From: Methanofollis ethanolicus
GTDB lineage: Archaea > Halobacteriota > Methanomicrobia > Methanomicrobiales > Methanofollaceae
NCBI RefSeq assembly: GCF_001571385.1
Contig: NZ_BCNW01000001.1
Coordinates: 1,984,001 to 2,048,000 of the forward strand
DNA: 64,000 nt
Reading direction: 5' to 3'
Shown here piece by piece: positions 1 through 8,309 of this stretch. The notes below the pieces were generated by a model. The model was not told the DNA's origin. It saw only the letters and a list, made by a program, of their open reading frames with translations, and did no database searches. A program made the translations under genes and the position numbers. Each line of letters begins with the position of its first letter. Position 1 is the stretch's first letter.

Positions 1-1008
1 GCGGAAACCGATCAGTGAGCCCTTGTCGCTGGACCCGCTAATGGAACTGCCGTCGGGGTAGTCGCACATAAAGCCGACGATGTTGTCCTCGGAGATACAG
101 TTCTCAAGGGTCATGCCCTCCATGACGATGTACCCGGCACCGAAGTCGGGGCTGGGTGCGCCTGTCTTCTGCTTATAGCCGTTGTCACGGCTGACACAGT
201 CGATGAGCCTGACGTTCTTCAGCGTCGGGGGCGGTTCGGAGTGGAAACCGGACTCCCAGGTGCCCTCGGCGACGCACCTGGTATAGGTGACGTCCTGGAC
301 AGTGTCGATGTACTCGGCGATGTCGAAACCGACATCCCAGGCCTCGCCGTACTGGTGCCTCTCACCATAGTACTGGTCGTACCTGCCGCAGTTGATGGCC
401 TGGCAATCCGTGTACCTGATGTTCTTGACGACAGAGGGGGTACCCCAACCGGCACCGTTGTGGACAAAGCCCCAGCGGTCGCAGTCGATCGCCTTACAGT
501 TGATGAACTGGATGTCTTCGACTGTCTTGCTGTACGCGTAGATTATGAAGGCGGCCATGTACGAGTTGTCGACATTGTACACCTTCACATTTTCAATGAT
601 GTGGTGGGACGAACTGATGTAGACGCGTCCTTTCCCGTTGATCTGGAGATCGGACACTTTTACATTGCTCACGCTGGAGAGAGAGACTGCTGCGGATGAG
701 ACAAAATTCAGAAATGTCGCATCTTCGCCTTCCCCTTTGAGGGTCGTGGAACTTTTCGGGACGACATTTCCGTCCAGGGTGTAATGACCCTTGGAGAGAA
801 CGACCGTACCGCCTGCGGGGAGGGCAGCAAGTGCCTTGTTGATCTCAACCTGATCGCTCGTGCCGTCACAGACATAATCTGCCTGATTTTTTACTAAGTT
901 GCTGCTGTCGCTTGCTGCAACAACAAGGGATGCCGCGCCTGCTGCCTGAACAAGACAGGAAAGTAGGGCTAATCCCGCAACTAGTGTTAATAGTGATGCT
1001 AATCTCAT
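1..1008 (-). CDS. Parallel beta-helix surface protein, C-terminus cut by window edge
   Basis: The reading frame is open from an ATG at 1008 to the window edge, so at least 336 residues are present and the C-terminus is missing. Residues 1-24 form a typical signal peptide (MRLASLLTLVAG, hydrophobic, then an Ala-rich end). The mature part begins with a motif of the type ADYVCDGTSDQVEINKAL, which is common at the start of secreted pectate-lyase-like parallel beta-helix proteins, and then shows repeated short strands (NVKVSDLQI, ENVKVYNVDNSYMAAFIIYA). It is clearly a paralogue of the next protein on the same strand: both contain a DRWGFVHxGxG stretch and an AINCGRYDQYYG stretch. A secreted glycan-binding or glycan-cleaving role is inference; no catalytic residues can be assigned. 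Confidence 0.85.
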   Translation of the reverse strand, partial: MRLASLLTLVAGLALLSCLVQAAGAASLVVAASDSSNLVKNQADYVCDGTSDQVEINKALAALPAGGTVVLSKGHYTLDGNVVPKSSTTLKGEGEDATFLNFVSSAAVSLSSVSNVKVSDLQINGKGRVYISSSHHIIENVKVYNVDNSYMAAFIIYAYSKTVEDIQFINCKAIDCDRWGFVHNGAGWGTPSVVKNIRYTDCQAINCGRYDQYYGERHQYGEAWDVGFDIAEYIDTVQDVTYTRCVAEGTWESGFHSEPPPTLKNVRLIDCVSRDNGYKQKTGAPSPDFGAGYIVMEGMTLENCISEDNIVGFMCDYPDGSSISGSSDKGSLIGFR

Positions 1009-1425
1009 ATACTATCCTCTTAATCCGTTCGTTCTTCACCTTCTGCTCGTTTTTTGGTTTTTTGTATTACAAATAATTAGTTTCGAGTAGCCACATATAA
1101 ACAATTCTATTTTATAATATCCGCATAATTATCGAGTATTATTGGATAATATGGAGATAGATGACAATAAAAATATAAGGGCGCTCAGAAATGATATTGG
1201 ATTGAACAATTTATATATATAACAAAGAGCACATGACCGAAGAGCCAGGAAAATATCTCCCCCATCTTCAGAACATTGCTACAGGACAAATTGCTAAAAT
1301 AACTTCATTGTCGGGACTATTAAATATTTTTAATCGCAATATCATTTTCAGACAAAAGGAATCAAATGTCATTCACCAGGCACTTGTGGGCCGGTTATGC
1401 AATTAAAAAAAGAAATGGCCACGAA
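1009..1425. other. AT-rich intergenic region
   Basis: This gap is far richer in A+T than its neighbours. It has several TATA-like runs, including a minus-strand candidate near 1090-1101 (GTTTATATGTGG when read on the minus strand) that could drive the truncated beta-helix gene with a leader of roughly 60 nt. No coding frame or RNA family was recognised. Confidence 0.5.
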
Positions 1426-2841
1426 TTATATAGTGATCACATTGCAATTTATAAAATTTTTCTCTGACCCTATCACCGACACATTCGCGACCTTCACACG
1501 TCCCCGATTCTCCGCCAGGTTGACGATACCCGGATCATACCCCGAGATCACGCTGTCCCTGACAAAAATTCCGTCCGGGTTTCGTGCCAGTGCATTCACG
1601 GTAATCCCGGCAGCAGGGCGCAGGGTCTGGGAATGGATCGCCATATCCTCCAGGGTGACGTTCAGTGTCGGCCCGGTCCAGACATAGACCGGTTCAACGG
1701 TGTCCTCGGTGGCGCATGAGCGCAGGTGCAGACCTTTTTCTCCGATGGTCAGCATCAAAAAACCCTTCTCCGACCCCCTATCAAGACAATTGACAAGGTA
1801 ACTGTCATCGACCCTGGAACAGTGAAAGCCTGCGGTATTGTTTTCAGAGGTACAGTTTTCAAGGTACATCCCCTCATTCACCAGAAATCCTGCACCGAAG
1901 TCCACCTCTTCTCCACCAATCTTCTGTTTCTGGGCATTATCACTGCTGGTACAGTTTATGAGTCTTATATTGGTAAGAAGGACGTGAGATTCGGCATGAA
2001 ACCCTGACTCCCAGCATCCTTCGGCATGGCAGTCGATATATGAGATATTGTCCGCGCTCTGGAGAGACTCGGCGATATCGAAACCCACGTCCCAGGCCTC
2101 GCCGTACTGGTGGTCGACACCATAGTACTGGTCATACCGGCCGCAGTTGATCGCCTGACAGTTCGTATAGGTGCAGTCCCGCACAATGTTCGGTTTTCCC
2201 TCACCAGAGTGGACAAAACCCCATCGGTCGACGTCTACGGCCCTGCAATTGACGAAGGTGACATTTTCGATCACTTCATTGGCCGCGTAGATCATGAATG
2301 CCGCAATATAGGAGTTGTCCACATGGAAGACCTCCACGTCCTCGACATCAACATCTGACGTGCTGATATAGACACTGCCCTTGCCTGTGATCCCGAAGTT
2401 CGAGAGGCGTATGTCCTTCCCGGAGTTCATCCTGACCGAGCCTGCAGAGAGGAAGTTCAGGACTGTCATGTCCGGGCCCTGCCCCATGAGTGTGGAGTTA
2501 TTCGCGGGGTCGAACGAGTCAGTGCAGTAAAATGTGCCGTCCATCAGGACGACCGTGCCTCCTTTCGGAGGGAGAGCGCGGAATGCGGCAGCGATCTCTT
2601 TTTGATCGTCCTGGCCGTCGCAGACAAAGTCAGGGGGGTATGGCGTCTTCACCGCGCTTGTTTGTGAGGCAACAATAACGACCGGCCCAGCAGGCCATGG
2701 AGGACGTTCGGGTTCGGGGGTGACGTTCTCGTCGACGCGGGGAGGAACAGGAGCCTGAAAAATTATAACGGCAATACCTGTCAGAACAAGGATGAATGCC
2801 ACCGCCAGAATAATTATCCTTCGTTTATCCGCAGATATCAA
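1426..2841 (-). CDS. Membrane-anchored parallel beta-helix protein
   Basis: This 471-aa protein has a short basic N-terminus and a single hydrophobic segment at about residues 9-28, followed by a Pro-rich linker (residues ~30-50). It is therefore probably anchored with the bulk outside the cell. The PPDFVCDGQDDQKEI motif near residue 68 marks the start of the beta-helix fold, and the rest consists of short Asn/Val-rich strands separated by Cys-containing turns (IENVTFVNCRAVDVDRWGF). It closely resembles the truncated protein at 1-1008, which carries a cleavable signal instead of an anchor. It is divergent from the glycosyltransferase at 3125. A structural or carbohydrate-active role in the cell envelope is inferred from fold and context only. 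Confidence 0.85.
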   Translation of the reverse strand: MISADKRRIIILAVAFILVLTGIAVIIFQAPVPPRVDENVTPEPERPPWPAGPVVIVASQTSAVKTPYPPDFVCDGQDDQKEIAAAFRALPPKGGTVVLMDGTFYCTDSFDPANNSTLMGQGPDMTVLNFLSAGSVRMNSGKDIRLSNFGITGKGSVYISTSDVDVEDVEVFHVDNSYIAAFMIYAANEVIENVTFVNCRAVDVDRWGFVHSGEGKPNIVRDCTYTNCQAINCGRYDQYYGVDHQYGEAWDVGFDIAESLQSADNISYIDCHAEGCWESGFHAESHVLLTNIRLINCTSSDNAQKQKIGGEEVDFGAGFLVNEGMYLENCTSENNTAGFHCSRVDDSYLVNCLDRGSEKGFLMLTIGEKGLHLRSCATEDTVEPVYVWTGPTLNVTLEDMAIHSQTLRPAAGITVNALARNPDGIFVRDSVISGYDPGIVNLAENRGRVKVANVSVIGSEKNFINCNVITI

Positions 2842-3091
2842 CTGTTTTCACTCCTTTGAGAAGGACAAACGGTACGAACTGACAGACCCGGAAAAGTTTC
2901 CGATCCCCCATTACGACCGGGAGATCCTCCGACACTCTTGCCCCATTTCATCAGCAGGCAGACTCCACTATTATGCTGGTCAATTAAGAACCTTTCGTTC
3001 ATTTTTTTCGAGCCCCGGTGCAGTATACCAATCAATCGCCCTGTCGGAGATACGCAAAGGAGTCGACCCTGGCGCTCCCCCTCCGGAGGTA

Positions 3092-3099
3092 TCTTTATA
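3092..3099 (+). promoter_or_regulatory. TATA box for the glycosyltransferase gene
   Basis: CTTTATAT lies about 28-30 nt before the ATG at 3125. This spacing fits a leaderless or nearly leaderless archaeal transcript. It is the main reason for preferring the internal start over the longer open frame upstream, whose extra residues look non-coding. Confidence 0.6.
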
Positions 3100-3124
3100 T
3101 CCGGATGTGCACTTACAGCGTGTG

Positions 3125-4357
3125 ATGCCGGGAGATGGGAGCGGCCTGGATATTTTGTTCATAGAACCTTTGAAATCATTCGAAGGTGCCAACGGGAAAG
3201 TAACTCACAGTTGCGAACTCATCGACGGACTTGCAGCCCGACACAACAGGCTCCATATCTTTTCGACCGTCGACCGACCCTTTGTGCATACGGACAAAAT
3301 CATCTGCTCTCCCATACCTGACCGGGGCAATCTTCGACTGTACGGAAGTATTGTCAGGTCCCTTCTTCGCAAGGGTTCTTCCCGGAGATATGACGTCATC
3401 TATACCAGAAACTCGTTTTTCGGGGTTCTGGGAGACCTGTTTTTCGGAAGGATCCATGGCACGCCGATCATATGCGAGGTCAACGGCTTTTTCGGAGACG
3501 AGATCAGACTTATCGACGACAATCACTCTTCATCATTCATTGCCGCATGGATGAACCAGACCCTCTGTACCGTCTCCGAACTGTACCTGCTCAAGAGAGC
3601 CGATGCGATCATCGCCGTGACGGCGGGGATAAAGCGCCACCTGATCGAAGAGTACGGGGTGGACGAAAAAAAGATCACCGTCATCGAAAACGGGGCGAAC
3701 ACCGGGATCTTCAGGCCCGGCGACCAGGAAGAGGCGCGAAATAAGCTGGGCCTGGACATCTCGGCAAGATATGTCTGTTTCACCGGCAATTTTGCCCCCT
3801 GGCAGGGCCTGCCCGACCTGATCAGGTCCATTCCCCTGATCCGCGACACCTGCCCGGCAGCCCGCTTCCTGCTTGTCGGCGACGGCGTGATGAGAAAACA
3901 GTGTGTCGCCCTGGCAGACGAACTTGGAGTCGGCGATAGAATCTGCTTCACCGGGAGGGTGGCCTATGAGAGCGTACCCGACTATGTCACTGCCAGCGAT
4001 GTCTGCGTCGCACCGTTTATCAGGGATAGAAATGACAAAATCGGTCTTTCTCCCCTGAAAGTTTATGAATACATGGGGTGCGGAAAACCTGTCGTGGCAA
4101 GCGACATCGCAGGTGTCAGAGAACTGCTCGACCTTTCAGGAGGGGGCATCCCGGTCAGACCTGAGGACCCGCAGGCCATCGCTTCGGCTGTTACGATGCT
4201 CCTGGTCGACCGCGAGAAGCGGATGCAGATGGGGAGGGCCGGGTGCGAGTATGTCCGAAAAAACAACAGCTGGGAGGTCGTCGCCCGGAAGGTCGGAGAG
4301 GTCTGCTCGGAGGTCGCGTCACGTCAGTCTCAGAATGGCCGGGGACACCGACGATAA
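3125..4357 (+). CDS. Glycosyltransferase family 4
   Basis: The 410-aa product begins MPGDGSGLDILFIEPLKS. It has the two Rossmann-like halves of a GT-B enzyme. The C-terminal half contains the family signatures: ENGANTGIFRPG near residue 190, FTGNFAPWQGLPDLI, and the E-x7-E region SPLKVYEYMGCGKPVVASD at about 305-325, which binds the nucleotide sugar. The product should transfer a sugar from a nucleotide donor to a glycan or lipid acceptor on the cytoplasmic side. The frame is open for another 111 codons upstream, but those codons show no family resemblance and a TATA box sits just before this ATG. Neighbours (beta-helix proteins, AsnB-like proteins, deacetylase) suggest surface polysaccharide work. 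Confidence 0.9.
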   Translation: MPGDGSGLDILFIEPLKSFEGANGKVTHSCELIDGLAARHNRLHIFSTVDRPFVHTDKIICSPIPDRGNLRLYGSIVRSLLRKGSSRRYDVIYTRNSFFGVLGDLFFGRIHGTPIICEVNGFFGDEIRLIDDNHSSSFIAAWMNQTLCTVSELYLLKRADAIIAVTAGIKRHLIEEYGVDEKKITVIENGANTGIFRPGDQEEARNKLGLDISARYVCFTGNFAPWQGLPDLIRSIPLIRDTCPAARFLLVGDGVMRKQCVALADELGVGDRICFTGRVAYESVPDYVTASDVCVAPFIRDRNDKIGLSPLKVYEYMGCGKPVVASDIAGVRELLDLSGGGIPVRPEDPQAIASAVTMLLVDREKRMQMGRAGCEYVRKNNSWEVVARKVGEVCSEVASRQSQNGRGHRR

Positions 4358-4435
4358 TTTCAGGGAATTTCTGGACATTCTGATCTCGATGAGAAGTATG
4401 CCTGTTACCGGGATTGATTGAAAAAAGATATAATT

Positions 4436-4705
4436 GGCTTTGTAGAAATCCTCCTCCATCGGTTGATAGTGCGTGCCGATCCTCTGCCTTCCCGTTCGCC
4501 TGGGGACTTTTGCCCCCGGACCCCCGCGCGAGGATTGGTCCCGGGAAGAAAGGGTCGGAGTCCTGGAGGAGGAAGCCACCCCTGCCCCTATCGTAATGGC
4601 AGGGGGTATGGGGGGCGGCAGCCCCCCTGGACCAGGCACTTCTGAACAGAATTTTTTCCCCTATCACTTCAGGAAGTACTTTCCCGCAAGGGTTTCTACA
4701 GAGCC
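4436..4705. mobile_element. MITE-like element A with 17-bp inverted ends
   Basis: The element is bounded by GGCTTTGTAGAAATCCT at the left and AGGGTTTCTACAGAGCC at the right, which are inverted copies with two mismatches. The 270-bp interior has no open frame of its own. It has a core (GGGACTTTTGCCCCCGGACC) and a GGCAGGGGGTATGGGGGGCG stretch shared with the element at 19875-20142. No clear target duplication is visible. Non-autonomous transposition by an unseen transposase is inference. Confidence 0.7.
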
Positions 4706-4866
4706 ATATAAATAGAATGGTATTGTCAGTATGACGCCCGGTCGACATTGTCCGGATGAAACAGAATATATTCGGAAAATAGTGTCGTATACCGATTTTT
4801 TCAATACGGTGTTTCCCTAAAGATCGGGTAAAATAGTACACCTGAATCCCGACAACAAAGAAAAGG

Positions 4867-4885
4867 GGCGGCGAAAGGTGCCGCC
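4867..4885 (+). terminator. GC hairpin upstream of the asnB-like promoter
   Basis: GGCGGC (4867-4872) and GCCGCC (4880-4885) form a perfect 6-bp stem with a 7-nt loop. It lies just before a TATA-like CATAAATAA at about 4896-4904. It may end transcripts or serve as a regulatory palindrome; there is no strong T-run after it. Confidence 0.3.
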
Positions 4886-4895
4886 AGCGAAAGTC

Positions 4896-4904
4896 ATAAA
4901 TAAA
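4896..4904 (+). promoter_or_regulatory. Candidate TATA box of the first AsnB-like gene
   Basis: CATAAATAA is the best TATA-like sequence before the gene at 5150. Initiation about 25 nt downstream (near 4922-4928) would give a leader of more than 200 nt, which is unusually long for an archaeon. The leader would contain the structured segment at 4949-4997. Confidence 0.4.
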
Positions 4905-4948
4905 GCATTGCTATAGGCAGTACAAATCGGGGGAGACAGAAGAGGTAC

Positions 4949-4997
4949 ATGCCTGTTTGCGCGGATAGCGCGTCATGCCGATCAGGCGTACAGGCAT
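4949..4997 (+). ncRNA. Possible structured leader RNA (three-way junction)
   Basis: ATGCCTGT (4949-4956) pairs perfectly with ACAGGCAT (4990-4997). Inside are two more helices: GCGC/GCGC (4959-4962 with 4968-4971, loop GGATA) and ATGCC/GGCGT (4975-4979 with 4985-4989, loop GATCA). Together they form a compact three-way junction in the putative leader of the AsnB-like gene. I do not recognise a riboswitch family. A 21-codon frame also starts at 4949, so the region could alternatively encode a leader peptide. Confidence 0.35.
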
Positions 4998-5060
4998 CGG
5001 GGACTTATACCTGAGATTTTCACCGGCAGAGAGGGAAAACAGGCTTCATTGCCAGACCGC

Positions 5061-5072
5061 GTGCGTACGCAC
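5061..5072. promoter_or_regulatory. Perfect 12-bp palindrome
   Basis: GTGCGTACGCAC is a perfect 12-bp palindrome 78 nt before the AsnB-like start at 5150. It could be a repressor operator. No second copy was noticed elsewhere in the window. Confidence 0.3.
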
Positions 5073-5149
5073 CTTTACGGCACATACCTCCTGCTCGTGA
5101 TGTCGGGACCTTTGGGCAAGAATATGAATAATGGTCGTGGTGACTGCAC

Positions 5150-6916
5150 ATGCAGGTAAAAATTCGCCTATCCAATCGGTTTTCACCGTGGAGACGTATC
5201 GAGACGGATAACGCGGATTGCTATATCAAAGGCCACATATTCGTCGACAACATCCTGACAGACGACGAAGACCTGGCATCATATCTCTCGGGGGAGGTGT
5301 CTCTGTCTGTCAGAGACAGCGATGATATCGCAGGACTCTTCAGTCACCTGAACGGAGAATATGCGGTTGTCGTCGATGCACCTGACTGCGTGCTCTGCGC
5401 CGTCGACAGGGTCAGGAGCATCCCCCTCTTTTATTCCCGGACTCAGGGAGGCCTCCTCGTCGCCGACGAGGCGCAGGCCCTGAAACAGTCGGTGCATGCG
5501 GTGCCCGACGACATACGGGCGGCCGAATTTCTCGTGACCGGATTTGTCACCGGCAGAGACACTCTCCTTGACGGGATTGAACAGATACAGGCAGGAGAGT
5601 TTCTTCTGCATGATAAGATCACGGGAAAAACCGACCTCTCTCCCCATTACAGGTACGGACACGGGGACTTTTTTCCGGTCTCCGAAGAGGATATGATCGA
5701 GCGCCTGGACCAGGTCTGCACGAACGTCTTCGCCCGCCTCATCACGACCACCGTTGACCAGGGGAAACATATCGTCGTCCCCTTAAGCGGCGGACTCGAC
5801 TCACGAGTCCTTGTGACACTACTCAAACATCTTGGAGTTGAGGACGTGACCTGCTTTACGTACGGGATCAGGAACAATCGGGAGTCGCGGTTCAGCCGGG
5901 AGGTGGCCGCTGCACTGGGGTACCCCTGGCATTTCATCGAATATACCCCGGCAAAGTGGGCCGATCTGTACCGTTCGCCTGAGCTGGCAGAAGCGCTCAT
6001 GTACAGCGGAAACTTCACGTCTCTCCCTCATATCCAGGACATGCCCGCCGTCAGGGAACTGAAAGAACGTGGGATCGTACCTGACGGATCGGTCTTTGTC
6101 CCTGGTCACGGGGCCGACGTGCTCTCCGGGTGTAAATTACCCCGGTCCTACGATGTCAGGCAGGGGTGCACCCCCGAAGAGGCCGTGCGCTATGTCCTCG
6201 CCGACCACCATTCCTACTGGGACATAGGTAATGACGAACCCCTCAGGAAGATCTTTGAAGAGAGAGTCCGGTCTCTCTCCCCTGCGGTCCACAGGGACGA
6301 CAGGGAGTCGGGAGCCAACGCCATCGAATACTATGATTACAGGGAGAGACAGGCGAAATATATCATCAACTCAGTCAGGACGTACGAATATTACGGATAT
6401 GAGTGGCGGACCCCCTTCTGGGACAACGAATTCATGGAATTCTTCATGAAGGTCCCCCTGCAGTACAGGATGAAGCAGAGACTGTACATACGTTTCGCGC
6501 GGGAGAAGGTCTTCTCGGGCGACCTGAAAAAGTTAAAATCTATTGAGTGTACGACCCGAATCAGCGATTCCCTCTCTCAGAGGTGGATGTCGGCACAGAA
6601 CAAACTCAGACGGGTCTACGACCGTATCGCGGACAGGGGGATCTATGCTCTGTGGTACCGGGACCTCCGGCCCCTCCTGCTCAAAAAGAATGCTCTTATG
6701 ACAGATATCAGCGGCAGCAGGTACCCTCACGTCAGGACGATGGTGATGCAGAGCAGGTATGATCCGTCTGCATTAACAATCATCAGCCTTCTGAACCTTG
6801 AATATCTCCTGCAATATGGAGATATTCCGCGTCTTGACGAAGGAAACCTGAAAAGCAAAAAAGAATGTATCTGGGAAGTCGGCATTCCCGAATACTCCAG
6901 AGAGACCCCTCGATAA
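5150..6916 (+). CDS. Asparagine synthetase-like protein (AsnB family), first copy
   Basis: The 588-aa product has an N-terminal glutaminase-like (Ntn) domain of about 190 residues and a C-terminal ATP-pyrophosphatase domain. The P-loop is SGGLDSR at about residues 213-219. A VFVPGHGADVLSG stretch replaces the classical SGEGADE region. The catalytic Cys normally at position 2 is absent (the protein starts MQVKIR), so it probably does not use glutamine as classical AsnB does; free ammonia or an amine substrate is more likely. ATP-dependent amide or amidine formation through an acyl-adenylate is known for the family. The substrate here is unknown: an envelope sugar acid or a peptide are both possible. 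A paralogue lies at 8310, with a radical SAM gene between them. Confidence 0.85.
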   Translation: MQVKIRLSNRFSPWRRIETDNADCYIKGHIFVDNILTDDEDLASYLSGEVSLSVRDSDDIAGLFSHLNGEYAVVVDAPDCVLCAVDRVRSIPLFYSRTQGGLLVADEAQALKQSVHAVPDDIRAAEFLVTGFVTGRDTLLDGIEQIQAGEFLLHDKITGKTDLSPHYRYGHGDFFPVSEEDMIERLDQVCTNVFARLITTTVDQGKHIVVPLSGGLDSRVLVTLLKHLGVEDVTCFTYGIRNNRESRFSREVAAALGYPWHFIEYTPAKWADLYRSPELAEALMYSGNFTSLPHIQDMPAVRELKERGIVPDGSVFVPGHGADVLSGCKLPRSYDVRQGCTPEEAVRYVLADHHSYWDIGNDEPLRKIFEERVRSLSPAVHRDDRESGANAIEYYDYRERQAKYIINSVRTYEYYGYEWRTPFWDNEFMEFFMKVPLQYRMKQRLYIRFAREKVFSGDLKKLKSIECTTRISDSLSQRWMSAQNKLRRVYDRIADRGIYALWYRDLRPLLLKKNALMTDISGSRYPHVRTMVMQSRYDPSALTIISLLNLEYLLQYGDIPRLDEGNLKSKKECIWEVGIPEYSRETPR

Positions 6917-6924
6917 TTTCCCGT

Positions 6925-6932
6925 CTTTTTTT
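6925..6932 (+). terminator. T-rich terminator
   Basis: A C followed by seven T residues lies 9 nt after the stop codon at 6916. It fits the U-rich termination signals of archaea. The TATA box of the next gene follows directly. Confidence 0.45.
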
Positions 6933-6939
6933 CATCAAG

Positions 6940-6955
6940 GATAAATATATATATT
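6940..6955 (+). promoter_or_regulatory. Strong TATA box before the radical SAM gene
   Basis: An A/T-only run (AAATATATATATT) lies immediately before the first in-frame ATG at 6959. Initiation 25 nt downstream would leave that ATG outside the transcript, so an internal start near 7004 is favoured. Confidence 0.6.
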
Positions 6956-7003
6956 GTAATGGATATGGTATGGTCGGGGGGGCACGTGGCATACTTATCA
7001 GAC

Positions 7004-8143
7004 ATGATGCAGGTCCCGGATTCTTCAGGATATAACGAAGCACTCCGACGGGTTCAGGACCTGGCCAGGAAAGTACGGGGCCATGAGACGATTAAAACAG
7101 ATCATATTGATTACTCACTTCCGATCGGGACCGACGAGAGAGTCGGTCACATGGACGGGAAACCCTGCAGGCGCCTTGTGATTTTTCTTCGGTCGACAGG
7201 GTGCGAATGGGTCCGGGAAAGTGGCGGGTGCACGATGTGCGGTTTTTACTGCAGCACCAACCAGGGGGTCAAGGTCTCGGACGAGGACTATATCAACCAG
7301 ATCGAGCATGTCGCCGATACCGTGGACCTGAACGACTACCCGGTCGTCGCATTATACAATGACGGCAACTTCCTTGACGAGAGGGAGATCTCATTCGAAG
7401 CCCAGAAAAAGATTTCGTCCGTCCTCAACAGTTTTCCGGGCATCCGGAGAGTGGTCATTGAGTCCCGGATAAATGACGACTCCATTGAAATGGCACAGCG
7501 GATTAAAAAATATCTCCCGGATAAGGAACTGGAAATATTGTTCGGGTTCGAGTCGGCCAATCCCGAGGTCATGAACCTCTGCATCAACAAGGGCTTTACC
7601 GCCCGGAACTATGACCATTATCTTGCAAAGATGAAAGGTTCCGGTGTGTCCTTCAAACCGCTTCTCCTGCTGAAACCCCCCTTCTTAACCGAGCAGGAGG
7701 CCGTCTCCGATGTGGTCGCGACAGTCGGGTACCTGTATGCCCGAGGCATCCGCAGGGTGGACCTCGAAGTCACGACGGTCGAGAGGAACACGGTCGTTCA
7801 CGAACTCTGGAAGAAGGGCCTCTACTCCCCGCCCATGTTATGGAGCGTTCTCGAAGTGATACGGCAGTATAAGGGGATGTACGGGGAGGGGATGGACATG
7901 TACATCAGCCCGTCCCAGTATTCGGTTCAGTCGCTGGACGTCGCCAGAAATTGCGGGACATGCGACAGGGAGATCCTTGAACGGATCGACATGCATAATC
8001 TGGATTTCAACACGGAGGTCTTTGACGGTCTCGACTGTGATTGCAAACATACCAGGTGGGCGGATAGGATGGGTGAGCAGGACCCGCGTGGCATCCCGGA
8101 GAGGGTGATAGGCCAGTTAAATATGCTGGACACTCCGGATTAA
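7004..8143 (+). CDS. Radical SAM protein, RaSEA/Elp3-like
   Basis: About 379 aa from the ATG at 7004; the frame also allows 6959, but the TATA box abuts that codon. Cys67, Cys76 and Cys79 (GCEWVRESGGCTMCGFYC) form a C-X8-C-X2-C cluster ligand set as in RaSEA, the archaeosine synthase partner, and related TIGR01210-type proteins. FGFESANPEVM and SFKPLLLLKPPFLTE follow the RaSEA pattern. RaSEA is known to act with ArcS on preQ0-modified tRNA. However, this copy sits between two AsnB-like genes in a surface locus, so it could be a paralogue with another substrate. The C-terminus is Cys-rich (NCGTCDREIL, DCDCKHTRW), possibly a second metal site. Confidence 0.85.
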   Translation: MMQVPDSSGYNEALRRVQDLARKVRGHETIKTDHIDYSLPIGTDERVGHMDGKPCRRLVIFLRSTGCEWVRESGGCTMCGFYCSTNQGVKVSDEDYINQIEHVADTVDLNDYPVVALYNDGNFLDEREISFEAQKKISSVLNSFPGIRRVVIESRINDDSIEMAQRIKKYLPDKELEILFGFESANPEVMNLCINKGFTARNYDHYLAKMKGSGVSFKPLLLLKPPFLTEQEAVSDVVATVGYLYARGIRRVDLEVTTVERNTVVHELWKKGLYSPPMLWSVLEVIRQYKGMYGEGMDMYISPSQYSVQSLDVARNCGTCDREILERIDMHNLDFNTEVFDGLDCDCKHTRWADRMGEQDPRGIPERVIGQLNMLDTPD

Positions 8144-8180
8144 TATTTTAATGGTTTTACACCGCTTTCACTACGAAAAT

Positions 8181-8238
8181 CTGCCTTCCGAAGATGATTG
8201 TCGATGACACGACGGGAACACCAGTTCAGCGAAGGCAG
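8181..8238 (+). ncRNA. Second possible three-way-junction RNA
   Basis: CTGCCTTC (8181-8188) pairs perfectly with GAAGGCAG (8231-8238). Inside are GTCG/CGAC (8200-8203 with 8210-8213) and GAAC/GTTC (8216-8219 with 8224-8227). The layout resembles 4949-4997 but the primary sequence differs. It lies after the radical SAM stop codon and before the TATA box at 8248, so it may be a 3' UTR or terminator structure rather than a leader. Confidence 0.3.
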
Positions 8239-8247
8239 GAAGAAAAT

Positions 8248-8256
8248 ACATTTATA
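8248..8256 (+). promoter_or_regulatory. TATA box of the second AsnB-like gene
   Basis: CATTTATAG lies about 60 nt before the ATG at 8310. Initiation near 8280 gives a leader of about 30 nt with a GGAGAG ribosome-binding site at 8300-8305. Confidence 0.5.
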
Positions 8257-8309
8257 GCATCACGCGGACGTGACATCGATAGATCCGAGATTTCTAGGAC
8301 GGAGAGCGC

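Noticed and set aside
2792-3124. N-terminal extension of the glycosyltransferase frame
   Set aside because: The extra residues match no GT4 family start, and a TATA box sits just before the ATG at 3125.
4949-5014. 21-codon frame as a RiPP precursor for the AsnB-like/radical SAM genes
   Set aside because: It has no convincing leader/core split, no lasso-type Gly...Asp/Glu ring pattern and weak ribosome-binding spacing; the perfect inverted repeat explains the region better.
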